From JAWXCM01 sp034408745 (lineage in GTDB: Bacteria > Acidobacteriota > Terriglobia > Bryobacterales > Bryobacteraceae), in the NCBI GenBank assembly GCA_034408745.1, contig JAWXCM010000089.1, positions 1 through 23,612 on the forward strand: 23,612 nucleotides of DNA, given 5' to 3'. Under the pieces are notes generated by a model, which saw nothing but the letters and a program-made list of their open reading frames with translations, was not told the DNA's origin and made no database searches. The position numbers and the translations under genes were made by a program. Below are positions 15,642-22,968 of this stretch, in pieces. Numbering within the stretch: position 1 is the first letter of the stretch; every line of letters starts with the position of its first letter.

Positions 15642-17628
15642 CGGTAACCGGCTCATCGCCAGAGGCCGTTCGCAACGTGACCACGTGCTGTCCCCGGGGC
15701 AGCACCAGCATCTTGTCGCCGAAGTACTCCGGTCTGACGGGCTCGCCATCAATCTCAACCCTCGACGGCATAGCGCTCAGCTGCGCCGTCGCCCGCGACC
15801 CGGACTGGTACGCAAACTCGATTCCCGCATCGCCCTTAAGCACGGAGGCCGACCGCAGCTCCGCGTTCAGATTCTCCACGCGCAGACTGGTTCGGAGCGG
15901 TCCGGACGCTTTGGTAACCACGTGGGCCCCCGGCGCAAGCCAGACGGTGGTAGCCGACGCGACAGGCCAGGGCTTGCCGTCGACCAGGGCCGGGCCGGGG
16001 AACCGAACGCCAGCTCCGTACCTGGAATCTACGATCACCGTGTTGGCGCGCGTTTCGAGGCGCGTGATTCCCGAGGCTGCAGCAGGCAGACGGTCCAGAT
16101 CGGGGCGGGGCAGCGAACTCTCAAAATACAGCGCGACGCGTGGGAAGGACTGCGCGGCTGTGTGGATTAGCCGGAACAGCTCGACTCCAGTCTGCTGCTT
16201 AGTCGGGTAAACGTCCTGGTAGCGTTCGACGATATTGATGTCGATGGCGAGCTTCTCGGGGCGCGGGGTGATCGGTTTGTAGCGCTCGGCGATCTCGCGG
16301 TAGCGCGCAGGGCCCAGGTGCCAGACCGTCGCCGGGTCCTCGATCAGGAAAGTGAAGTCGTGCTGGTTCAACAGCGGGAGGACCCGTTCGGCATCCGCGC
16401 CAATCTTGTCGCGCATTGTAGGGTCGAAGCGGTCGTCTACGTGGGTCAGCACGAGGTCCAGAAATGGCTTCGTTTCGCGCAGGCTCGACGCCACCTGGAG
16501 CCAATCGGACTGCATGCGCCGAGCCGATTCCGCCCGGTAGAGCAGGAACGCCGCCATCTGGCTGGCTTTCGCGCCAGGGTCGAAAAGGTTGAGCGGGTCG
16601 ACGCCGGTTAGGTCGTGATACTCGGCTCGAATGTCCGGGTTCATGGGGGTGAACCGGGCGGGATTGCCGGCGCCCTCCAGCGATTCGTAGTAGAGTTCGC
16701 CGAAGTTGATGCCATCCCAGTCGAACCGGCCAGTCAGGTCGCGGACCGCGGATTCCACGGCTCGGAAGCAGTCCCGGTTGTTCAGATTCATCAGCTTGCG
16801 CCAGTCAAGGTGCGCATCCTGGAGAACGGCGGTTTTCTCGCGCCACTCCGGGTGATCGGTCCAGAATTTCTCGCTGACATGCGGAAGTTCCAGCCAGGCG
16901 TAAACGAGGATGCCGCGCTTGTGGCAGGCATCGATAACCCGCGCAAGCCAGGCGTCACGCTCGGCCGAAGGTTCGTTGTAATGCCATGCGGCGACGTGCA
17001 GCGCCGAGATTCCAAGCTTCTGCCAGCGGTCGGCGATATAGTCCACGTCGACGCGCGTGCGATAGCTGGTGTCGAGGAACGCCCACAGCCGGTTCGACCG
17101 CGCAGGTACATCCAGCCCCAGATCGCTCAGTGCCTGCAGCAGATAGGGGTAACGCGCATAGCCTCCCGGACCCGGCGGGGTCGCCACCCAGAGGACGGCT
17201 CCCTTTCCCCGCCGTATGCCAGCCAGCACGGGCATGTTGCTCCAGCGCTCGCGGGCAAACACGGTGGCGTCGGCGGGCAGTGCCACCTCAGGCAGATCCA
17301 GCGACTTCTCCCAGATAATCGGCAGCGACGGCGCCCGAGCGTCGCGGATTTGGCGTGTCGGCACCAGCTTTGGACTGGCCTGCCGGATCCCGAAGTGCTC
17401 AGAAAATGGGGATATTCCCTGCAGAATCGCGATGGCGCCCGATTCCACCCGGCCCGGAAGCGCGGCGGGTGGAAGATCGCTGGCCTCCCCGAGAGTCAAC
17501 CCGACCGACGCGAATATTTCGCGCCATACTCCGGGTTCGTCGGCGATGAGGATAGCGGGTCCACTGGCGAAGGAGGACCTGGTCAGCAGCAGGAGGAGGA
17601 GGGCGGCGATCTTAGTAAGAGTAGGCAT
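15622..17628 (-). CDS. Secreted glycoside-hydrolase-like TIM-barrel protein
   Basis: A 668-residue exported protein. The ATG at 17628 starts a clear signal peptide (MPTLTKIAALLLLLL, ending near FASG); the longer frame lacks one. Residues 25-175 form an alpha/beta domain with ILIADEPG and GKGAVLWVATP. From about 180 to 500 the sequence resembles family-10-like (GHL) glycosidase barrels: LGISALHVAAWHYNEP, CHKRGILVYAWLELP, LMNLNN, and FDWDGINFGELYYE, where Asp305 and Glu311 are candidate catalytic residues. The C-terminal ~150 residues look like beta-sandwich modules. Its start overlaps the end of the TPR-barrel gene by 17 bases. It may trim or process an exported polysaccharide; the substrate is unknown. 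Confidence 0.75.
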   Translation of the reverse strand: MPTLTKIAALLLLLLTRSSFASGPAILIADEPGVWREIFASVGLTLGEASDLPPAALPGRVESGAIAILQGISPFSEHFGIRQASPKLVPTRQIRDARAPSLPIIWEKSLDLPEVALPADATVFARERWSNMPVLAGIRRGKGAVLWVATPPGPGGYARYPYLLQALSDLGLDVPARSNRLWAFLDTSYRTRVDVDYIADRWQKLGISALHVAAWHYNEPSAERDAWLARVIDACHKRGILVYAWLELPHVSEKFWTDHPEWREKTAVLQDAHLDWRKLMNLNNRDCFRAVESAVRDLTGRFDWDGINFGELYYESLEGAGNPARFTPMNPDIRAEYHDLTGVDPLNLFDPGAKASQMAAFLLYRAESARRMQSDWLQVASSLRETKPFLDLVLTHVDDRFDPTMRDKIGADAERVLPLLNQHDFTFLIEDPATVWHLGPARYREIAERYKPITPRPEKLAIDINIVERYQDVYPTKQQTGVELFRLIHTAAQSFPRVALYFESSLPRPDLDRLPAAASGITRLETRANTVIVDSRYGAGVRFPGPALVDGKPWPVASATTVWLAPGAHVVTKASGPLRTSLRVENLNAELRSASVLKGDAGIEFAYQSGSRATAQLSAMPSRVEIDGEPVRPEYFGDKMLVLPRGQHVVTLRTASGDEPVTVSLALK

Positions 17629-19603
17629 ACCAGATTCCGAAGCGAACGTCGGTATAAGTGGGGGGCCGAGTCCCGTCGGGCACTGTATAGCGGCCGGAGA
17701 GGATGTCGAGCGAGAAGACAACAGGTTGAGGGAGTGCGGTCAGTTTCAGGCGAAGGCCGGGGCCCGATTCGAAGGTGTTGGCCCAGCTCAGGCGGCGAAC
17801 GTCGGCTGTCACATTAAGATTCCAGACGAATTGCGCTTTGAGCGGGCCCACAGAGCGGAGCGTATAGCCGCCGCGGTTCTGCGCGTAGAGGATCGTGTCC
17901 CGCTCGAATCGGCTGATAAAGAGCAGGTCTGCGCTGGATTCGCCGAAGATGCCGCCCTCGGCTCCGGCAAGCCCCCGGCCGAACGAACGTGCCGTCGATA
18001 CCCCGCCGCGCAGGTCGGGGCGAATGGGCGAGGCCGTTCCCTGCCGCAGATACTGGAACGCCATGCCAGCCTCGATCCAGGCGCGCGTGCCGCCTCGAAC
18101 TTTGGTGGTTAGTCCCACTGCGGGAATGATGGCCGATTCGGACAGGTAGCCGCCTGCGGCGAGTCCAGGAGCCGTGCGCCGCACATCCCCGGCGAACCTC
18201 GCCGAAATGTACGGGTAGACACGCGCGTTAGGGTGGAACTCGGTTTTGTACTGAGCCCACGAGAACAGGTCGTGCCAGCGGGACGAGTACATCGGGTAGG
18301 CCCAGACCGAAGTGCGGGTGGTTGCGAACTGCGGGCGCAATGCTTCCCAGGCCTTCTTCGCCTCTGCCGAGATTTTCGGATCGGAACTGCGGCGCGCGAG
18401 GCGGAACCACTCGAATGCCTCGCGGTCCTGCTTCAGCATGTTCGCCGTCCAGCCGAGCTTCAGGATTACCTCGAAATCGACGGGGTCGTTTTCATGCTGG
18501 ATGCGGAGGTACCGGGCGGCGTCCTTCATGTAGCCTAAATCGAAGCTCTTTTGGGCAAGCACGCGGGCTTCGGCGAGCGTGTCCTGCCGCCGGACGTCGG
18601 GCCGTGAGCGCAACTCCCGAGGAAGCTTCAGCGCCGACCGGATACGGTCCTTCAACTCGTCGTCTGCCTGAGAGAGGGCTCGGTCCAGCAGAGGGAGTGC
18701 CTCGGCGGGCTCGTTTCGCGCCATCAGCAGGAACCCGAGCTGTGCCAGTGCCCAGGCGTCTTTGGAGTCTCGCTGAACCACCTCACGAAACTCGCCCTCA
18801 GCCTCCGCTGCGCGGTTCATGGCGAGAAACAGGAAGGCCAGTTCGCGATGCAACGCATGGTTTTCCGGGTCGAACGCGAGGGCGTCGCGGAACTCACTTA
18901 CCCATGGGTACCGTGTGGGAAGCAGCTCTTTTGCCAGTTCCGCAGTTCGCGACTCGGCACCTCGCGACGCGGCGAGGAGTGCGGCGAAAGACCTCGCCGA
19001 ATCACCCTGGCGCAACCAGACGCGGCCCAGGTCGAGCAGGAAACGCCGCTCGCCGGGTCGCAACTTCCATGCCACTTCGTAATGCTTTGCCGCCAGCGCG
19101 AAGTCATCGCGGCGTTCGGCCAGCCCCGACAGCTCCTCGTGAGCCGAGTAGCTGTCGGGGGTCAGTTCCACCGCTCGCTGCCAGCGCTGAATGCCGGACA
19201 GCAACTCCGCGTCGATGCGCGCGAACACAGCCGCTGCTTCCGCATCGCCAGCCGCACCGAGCCGCTGGAATGTGCGCCGGGCTTCGGCCTGCTGGCGGGT
19301 CTCGAAGCACAGGAAAGCATACTCGCGGGCGACGTGCTGGTCATCGGGCTGGAGGCGGACCACTTCGGCGAACTCGTCGCGGGCGGCTTCGCGTTCTCCG
19401 ATTTTCAGAAGGGTGTAGGCAAGATCTTTACGGATGTCCGGGCGCCCCGGGGAGAGCGCCACCGCGCGCCGGAAGGCAGTCACAGCCGAGTCGTACTGGC
19501 GCTCCCGAAGGAGCCGGTACGCGCTGTCCAGCGCTTCCCAGCCGGGGTCGGCGGCGGCGCCCGATACTGCGAGCAGAACCAATAGTAGTGGAGTTCGGGT
19601 CAT
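17612..19603 (-). CDS. TPR protein with C-terminal outer-membrane beta-barrel
   Basis: A 663-residue protein with a signal peptide (MTRTPLLLVLLAVSGAAA). Residues 20-425 are TPR-type helical repeats, for example YDSAVTAFRRAVALSPGRPD and AEAEGEFREVVQRDSKDAWA. From about 430 to the end, alternating polar/aromatic strands (VWAYPMYSS, RVYPYISARF, TRAWIEAGMAFQYL) indicate a beta-barrel, and the last residues WYAYSY end in an aromatic, as BAM substrates do. This layout is that of exopolysaccharide export porins such as PgaA, PelB, BcsC and NfrA. The ATG at 19603 was chosen because it starts the signal peptide. It is followed, with a 17-base overlap, by the glycosidase-like gene. The glycan and its synthase are not identified. 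Confidence 0.8.
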   Translation of the reverse strand: MTRTPLLLVLLAVSGAAADPGWEALDSAYRLLRERQYDSAVTAFRRAVALSPGRPDIRKDLAYTLLKIGEREAARDEFAEVVRLQPDDQHVAREYAFLCFETRQQAEARRTFQRLGAAGDAEAAAVFARIDAELLSGIQRWQRAVELTPDSYSAHEELSGLAERRDDFALAAKHYEVAWKLRPGERRFLLDLGRVWLRQGDSARSFAALLAASRGAESRTAELAKELLPTRYPWVSEFRDALAFDPENHALHRELAFLFLAMNRAAEAEGEFREVVQRDSKDAWALAQLGFLLMARNEPAEALPLLDRALSQADDELKDRIRSALKLPRELRSRPDVRRQDTLAEARVLAQKSFDLGYMKDAARYLRIQHENDPVDFEVILKLGWTANMLKQDREAFEWFRLARRSSDPKISAEAKKAWEALRPQFATTRTSVWAYPMYSSRWHDLFSWAQYKTEFHPNARVYPYISARFAGDVRRTAPGLAAGGYLSESAIIPAVGLTTKVRGGTRAWIEAGMAFQYLRQGTASPIRPDLRGGVSTARSFGRGLAGAEGGIFGESSADLLFISRFERDTILYAQNRGGYTLRSVGPLKAQFVWNLNVTADVRRLSWANTFESGPGLRLKLTALPQPVVFSLDILSGRYTVPDGTRPPTYTDVRFGIWYAYSY

Positions 19604-19655
19604 TCCGGTCGCCACCCATAGAGTGGCGGCGAACCAGGAGAAATCTCAGAGGAAG

Positions 19656-20432
19656 TTAATTGACTCGGCGGCGGGCTTCTTCGAGGGCGGCTTCTGTGTC
19701 GTGCTCCACGTGGTAGTTGGCGTAATCCACATTCAGCTCGGCCGTGCCAACAATCCGCGTGTCTGTCCTGGTTTCCATGTGCATCAGGAACGCGACCCCG
19801 TCACGGATCTCGTAATTTCGCACAAACTCCACCTTCTTGATGAATACAGACGGGCTTTTGACGAACCGGCCCTGTTCCCGCACGGGCATGTAGGTTTGCT
19901 CGTCGAGCCAGATCTCACCCTTGAACAGTCCGACGCGCTTCTTCTTCGGCTTCAGTTCCAGCACATGTACGCGGGTGTCGCTCTTATCCTTGTTCTGCAG
20001 CCCTTTGTACTTGAAGTTGTAGTTTTCGGGAGTGATGGCCATCTCCCCGGAATTCTTGCTGGCCGAATCGAGTTCGAGCGTCATATACCGGGCTATGACT
20101 TCCTTTTTGACGGTGTCGTCGCCCCAGAATCCCAACACTTTGTACGTGACGCGGCCCACGGCGGAGATCTTCCTCAGGGCACTCAGCTTGCCTTGTTTCT
20201 TCAGCTTCGGAATCGAGGCCTGGAAGATCACATCGGACGCGAGGTCTTTCTGTGTACGCTGTTGTTTGTCCATCGCCTGCATGTAATTCGCGACGATATC
20301 GGCGGCGGGAACCGCGGGAGCACCAGCACCAGCGGGCTCTCCGGCAAAACCAGCGGTCGTCAGCAGGGATATCAACAGCAATGCGGCAGCACGTTTCAAA
20401 TCTGAGAATCTCCGACGGAATCGAGATTTCAT
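19656..20432 (-). CDS. Exported LolA/outer-membrane lipoprotein-sorting-like protein
   Basis: A 258-residue protein with a signal peptide (basic MKSRFRRRF, hydrophobic AAALLLISLL, Ala-rich end) and no lipobox cysteine, so probably a soluble periplasmic protein. The mature part has the strand pattern of the LolA/LppX fold: TRVHVLELKPKKK, GEIWLDEQTYMPVREQGRF, VEFVRNYEIRDGVAFLMHMETR. Such proteins carry lipids or lipoproteins or act as accessories of envelope assembly. The start at 20432 has GGA 9 bases upstream. The frame stays open far upstream, but that extension has no protein-like character. It lies 53 bases before the TPR-barrel gene and probably heads its operon. Confidence 0.75.
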   Translation of the reverse strand: MKSRFRRRFSDLKRAAALLLISLLTTAGFAGEPAGAGAPAVPAADIVANYMQAMDKQQRTQKDLASDVIFQASIPKLKKQGKLSALRKISAVGRVTYKVLGFWGDDTVKKEVIARYMTLELDSASKNSGEMAITPENYNFKYKGLQNKDKSDTRVHVLELKPKKKRVGLFKGEIWLDEQTYMPVREQGRFVKSPSVFIKKVEFVRNYEIRDGVAFLMHMETRTDTRIVGTAELNVDYANYHVEHDTEAALEEARRRVN

Positions 20433-20585
20433 AGTAACATTCCGTCCCTTCTTAAGATGACGCGAGGATGACAGACGATTCCGGCTCAACCCGAATAAGA
20501 TACCTTTCGATGCGAAAAGCAACCATTCAGGAGCACGGACGCATCCCCCATCCGCGGGAGGTACGGTAGCGGGTACTATTTCGGT
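20433..20585. promoter_or_regulatory. Divergent intergenic region between LolA-like and FlK-like genes
   Basis: These 153 bases must start two transcription units. For the plus strand, a -10-like TACTAT at 20574-20579 ends only 6 bases before the ATG at 20586, which places the predicted transcript start at the start codon itself. No -35 element and no Shine-Dalgarno are seen there. For the minus strand, a TATCTT near 20500 is a weak -10 candidate. Confidence 0.35.
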
Positions 20586-20987
20586 ATGTCCCTGATCCCG
20601 GTCGGAACGGTGGGAGAGCGTCGCTTTCTCGTCGACGCTGCGAATGCCATATCGTTCCTGGGCCACGACGACTGTCGCGTCCTGGCCACACCCTGGATGA
20701 TCCTGTACATGGAAATGACCAGCCGGGATTTGGTCAAACCGCTGCTCGAGCCGGGTGAGGATACGGTGGGGACAGAGGTGAATGTGCGTCACCTTGCTGC
20801 CTCCCCGATGGGTTTCGAGGTCACATTCCGCGCCGAGGTGATCGCGGTGGACGGTCGGCGTGTGAGCTTCCGGGTGGAGGCGCGCGACAGCCAGCACGTG
20901 ATCGGAGAGGGCACTCACGAACGCGCCATCATCGATGTTGAGCGATTTGCTGACCGGCTGCGGAGCAAGCGTTCGGCCCCAGCCTAA
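20586..20987 (+). CDS. FlK-like hotdog-fold acyl-CoA thioesterase
   Basis: A 133-residue hotdog-fold protein closest in pattern to fluoroacetyl-CoA thioesterase FlK. The FlK catalytic set Thr42/Glu50/His76 has counterparts Thr35 (VLATP), Glu43 (YMEM) and His69 (VRHLAASP), with identical spacing of 8 and 26 residues. Other family features are TVGTEVNVRHL and FRVEARDSQHVIGEGTHER. It would hydrolyse a short acyl-CoA in the cytosol. Nothing nearby suggests fluoroacetate metabolism, so the natural substrate is probably another small acyl-CoA or a toxic metabolite. It has no visible ribosome-binding site and may be translated from a leaderless mRNA. Confidence 0.87.
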   Translation: MSLIPVGTVGERRFLVDAANAISFLGHDDCRVLATPWMILYMEMTSRDLVKPLLEPGEDTVGTEVNVRHLAASPMGFEVTFRAEVIAVDGRRVSFRVEARDSQHVIGEGTHERAIIDVERFADRLRSKRSAPA

Positions 20988-21000
20988 CTGTCCCGCCGCA

Positions 21001-21260
21001 GCACCCGCGCCGGGGTTAGGTCCACGGGTCGGCTGCGGTGACCCCAGGCAAGGCTCGGAAAACGAGGCCAGGGTCGGCACGGAAAGCAAGGCGTATTCCA
21101 ATTTCGGTACGCCGGTCGGTGACGCTGCCGGCCACCACTGGGTAGATCCCGACCCTGATCGAGGGACTGACGAATGCCACGAGAGCATGCCAGAAGGGTG
21201 CCTACTCAAAGGGAGATCACTCCTTCCGCACCCTGGCACTTGTGGGCCCTCGCCGAGTGA
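21001..21260 (+). ncRNA. Candidate structured RNA in the gap before nadD
   Basis: The 335 bases at 20988-21322 contain no credible coding sequence but pair with themselves almost end to end. The helices are: GGGGT/ACCCC (21012-21016 with 21041-21045); CTCG/CGAG closing a GAAAA loop (21054-21066); a perfect 9-bp helix CAGGGTCGG/CCGACCCTG (21069-21077 with 21149-21157) enclosing GGCGTA/TACGCC (21090-21113); and a nested arm with CGAGGG/CCCTCG (21160-21165, 21247-21252), CCACGAG/CTTGTGG (21177-21183, 21239-21245), TGCCA/TGGCA (21188-21192, 21234-21238), GGGTGC/GCACCC (21196-21201, 21228-21233) and GGAG/CTCC. The one G-T pair (21181-21243) works only in plus-strand RNA. I do not recognise the class; it could be a separate RNA or the nadD leader. 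Confidence 0.5.
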
Positions 21261-21322
21261 CAGGAGCAGTCTCTTTACTGGCTGCGCTGGACCAACTCCG
21301 CCAAGTCTGCTAGCGTGACTTC

Positions 21323-21949
21323 TTGCGCCTTGCGATTTTTGGCGGGACGTTCGATCCCGTTCACAACGCTCATCTGGCGGTCGCCCGGGCGGCCCGGAGG
21401 AGCTTCGGGCTGGACCGCGTTCTGATGATTCCGGCCGCGGTGCCGCCTCATAAACAAGACCGGCTGGGAGCGCCGTATGACGGCCGGCTCGCGATGGTGC
21501 GGCTGGCGTGCGAAGGCGAATCGTGGCTGGAGGCCTCCGATCTGGAAGCGGGTACCCTGAAGAGCTATTCGGTCGACACCATCGCGAAGGTGCGAGCCTC
21601 CCTTTCCCTGGATGCACGCCTGTTCTTCATCATCGGGGCCGACGCATTCGCTGAGATCCGCTCGTGGTTCCGCTGGCACGATGTGGTCGCGGCAGTCGAG
21701 TTTATCGTGGTCACGCGTCCCGGGCACACCTATTCGGTGCCGGAAGGCGCCACTGTGCACGGGCTGGACAGCGTTCAACTCGACATCTCGTCGTCGGGGA
21801 TCCGTGAGCAGCTTGCCCGGGGCGAACCGCCTCCCGAACTGGCGCCACAGGTGTTCGCTTTTATTCGCGATCAGGGGCTTTATGGCTTTGGTTCGGCGTG
21901 TGGGGAGCAACCCTTGCCGGGGCTAAAGCAGGACCCTGTTTCAGGGTAA
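21323..21949 (+). CDS. nadD: Nicotinate-nucleotide adenylyltransferase NadD
   Basis: A 208-residue nucleotidyltransferase that turns nicotinate mononucleotide and ATP into deamido-NAD in the cytosol. The family motifs are all present: GGTFDPVHNAHL (7-18) with the HxxH pair His14/His17, PPHK (41-44), FIIGADAFAEIRSW (102-115) and the ATP-binding ISSSGIRE (155-162). The start is a TTG at 21323, because an in-frame stop lies 12 bases upstream and no ATG or GTG is available before the essential first strand. No Shine-Dalgarno is seen. The usual family end (IRDQGLYG) is followed by about 20 extra residues. It sits after the structured gap and before ispH rather than beside rsfS and rlmH. Confidence 0.93.
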   Translation: MRLAIFGGTFDPVHNAHLAVARAARRSFGLDRVLMIPAAVPPHKQDRLGAPYDGRLAMVRLACEGESWLEASDLEAGTLKSYSVDTIAKVRASLSLDARLFFIIGADAFAEIRSWFRWHDVVAAVEFIVVTRPGHTYSVPEGATVHGLDSVQLDISSSGIREQLARGEPPPELAPQVFAFIRDQGLYGFGSACGEQPLPGLKQDPVSG

Positions 21950-21977
21950 ATGCTCTGTAGGGCAGACCTCGTACTGC

Positions 21978-21983
21978 TATACT
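21978..21983 (+). promoter_or_regulatory. Candidate -10 element for the ispH-shc operon
   Basis: TATACT lies 10 bases before the ATG of ispH at 21994, so transcription would begin about 3-5 bases from the start codon. There is no good -35 and no Shine-Dalgarno. The operon may therefore give a nearly leaderless mRNA, or it may be co-transcribed with nadD. Confidence 0.35.
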
Positions 21984-21993
21984 TAGCTATTCT

Positions 21994-22968
21994 ATGCAGG
22001 CAACCGGCCGCAAAATTATTCTGGTGAGCCCTCGCGGCTTTTGTGCTGGTGTGGTCCGGGCGATTGATGTGGTAAAACTCGCACTGGAAGCGTATGGGCC
22101 TCCCATTTATGTACGCAAAGAAATCGTACATAACAAGCACGTTGTAGACGAATTGCGCGAAGCTGGCGCGGTGTTTGTGGAAGAACTCGCTGAAGTGCCC
22201 GAAGGCGCGCGAGTGATCTTCAGTGCCCACGGCGTATCGCCGGCGGTTCGTTCGGAAGCGAAACTTCGCAATTTAAGTGTTATCGACGCGACCTGCCCGC
22301 TCGTCACTAAAGTGCACCTGGAAGCGGTGAAGTTTGCCCGCCACGGTCACAGTATCGTGCTTATTGGACACCGCGATCACGACGAAGTCATCGGAACGCT
22401 TGGCGAAGCGCCGGCCCACTCGATTCTGGTGGAAACGGTTGACGACGTCGCAAAGCTCCAGGTTGCCGATCCTTCACGCGTTGTCTATTTGACGCAGACC
22501 ACGCTCAGTCTCGATGAGACCAGCGACATTATTGCCGCGTTGAAAGAGAAGTACCCGCTGGTGAAAGCACCGCCGGCCCAGGACATCTGCTACGCCACGG
22601 AAAACCGCCAGCTGGGCGTGAAAGCCGTCGCACCGCAGGCCGACCTCCTCCTGGTTGTAGGCTCGCGTAACAGTTCCAATTCGCGGCGTCTGGTTGAGGT
22701 TTGCCAGGGAGTCGGCGTCCCCTCTTATCTGGTCGACGACTTCGGCGAAGTGAAGCCGGAGTGGCTCAGCGACAGCGTGCGGACCGTGGCTGTCACAGCC
22801 GGCGCGTCCGCGCCCGAACATCTTGTGGAAGAGTTGCTGGCGGCCCTCCGCTCGCAATACGGCTTCTCTGAGATGGAAGAAATCACGCTCAAAGATGAGG
22901 ACGTGCGTTTCTCCCTTCCTCCCGAACTGGCCGTCTCCGGTCAACGACTCCACACCATTTCGATATGA
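21994..22968 (+). CDS. ispH: 4-hydroxy-3-methylbut-2-enyl diphosphate reductase IspH (LytB)
   Basis: A 324-residue iron-sulfur enzyme of normal length that makes IPP and DMAPP in the last step of the MEP isoprenoid pathway. The three cluster cysteines are Cys17 (PRGFCAGV), Cys101 (DATCPLV) and Cys199 (QDICYATENRQ). His79 of SAHG, the GHRDHDEVIGTLGE loop and TQTTLS are the diphosphate-binding and proton-relay segments. The protein is cytosolic. The start at 21994 is the only one fitting the N-terminus, which is a few residues longer than the shortest homologues. Its stop overlaps the start of squalene-hopene cyclase by four bases, linking precursor supply to hopanoid synthesis. Confidence 0.96.
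   Translation: MQATGRKIILVSPRGFCAGVVRAIDVVKLALEAYGPPIYVRKEIVHNKHVVDELREAGAVFVEELAEVPEGARVIFSAHGVSPAVRSEAKLRNLSVIDATCPLVTKVHLEAVKFARHGHSIVLIGHRDHDEVIGTLGEAPAHSILVETVDDVAKLQVADPSRVVYLTQTTLSLDETSDIIAALKEKYPLVKAPPAQDICYATENRQLGVKAVAPQADLLLVVGSRNSSNSRRLVEVCQGVGVPSYLVDDFGEVKPEWLSDSVRTVAVTAGASAPEHLVEELLAALRSQYGFSEMEEITLKDEDVRFSLPPELAVSGQRLHTISI

Noticed and set aside
21001..21260. Structured gap as RNase P RNA, tmRNA, SRP RNA or a cobalamin riboswitch
   Set aside because: The conserved sequence signatures of these RNAs, for example GAGGAAAGTCC or GGTCCGGAAGGAAGCAG, are not present on either strand.
20433..21617. Long N-terminal extension of the LolA-like frame through the thioesterase and nadD
   Set aside because: The extension is low-complexity Pro/Ser/Arg/Gly sequence antisense to two good genes, and a signal peptide starts exactly at 20432.
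21933..21947. Hairpin ACCCTG-TTT-CAGGGT at the end of nadD as a terminator
   Set aside because: It overlaps the nadD stop and has no T-run after it, so it is not a standard intrinsic terminator.
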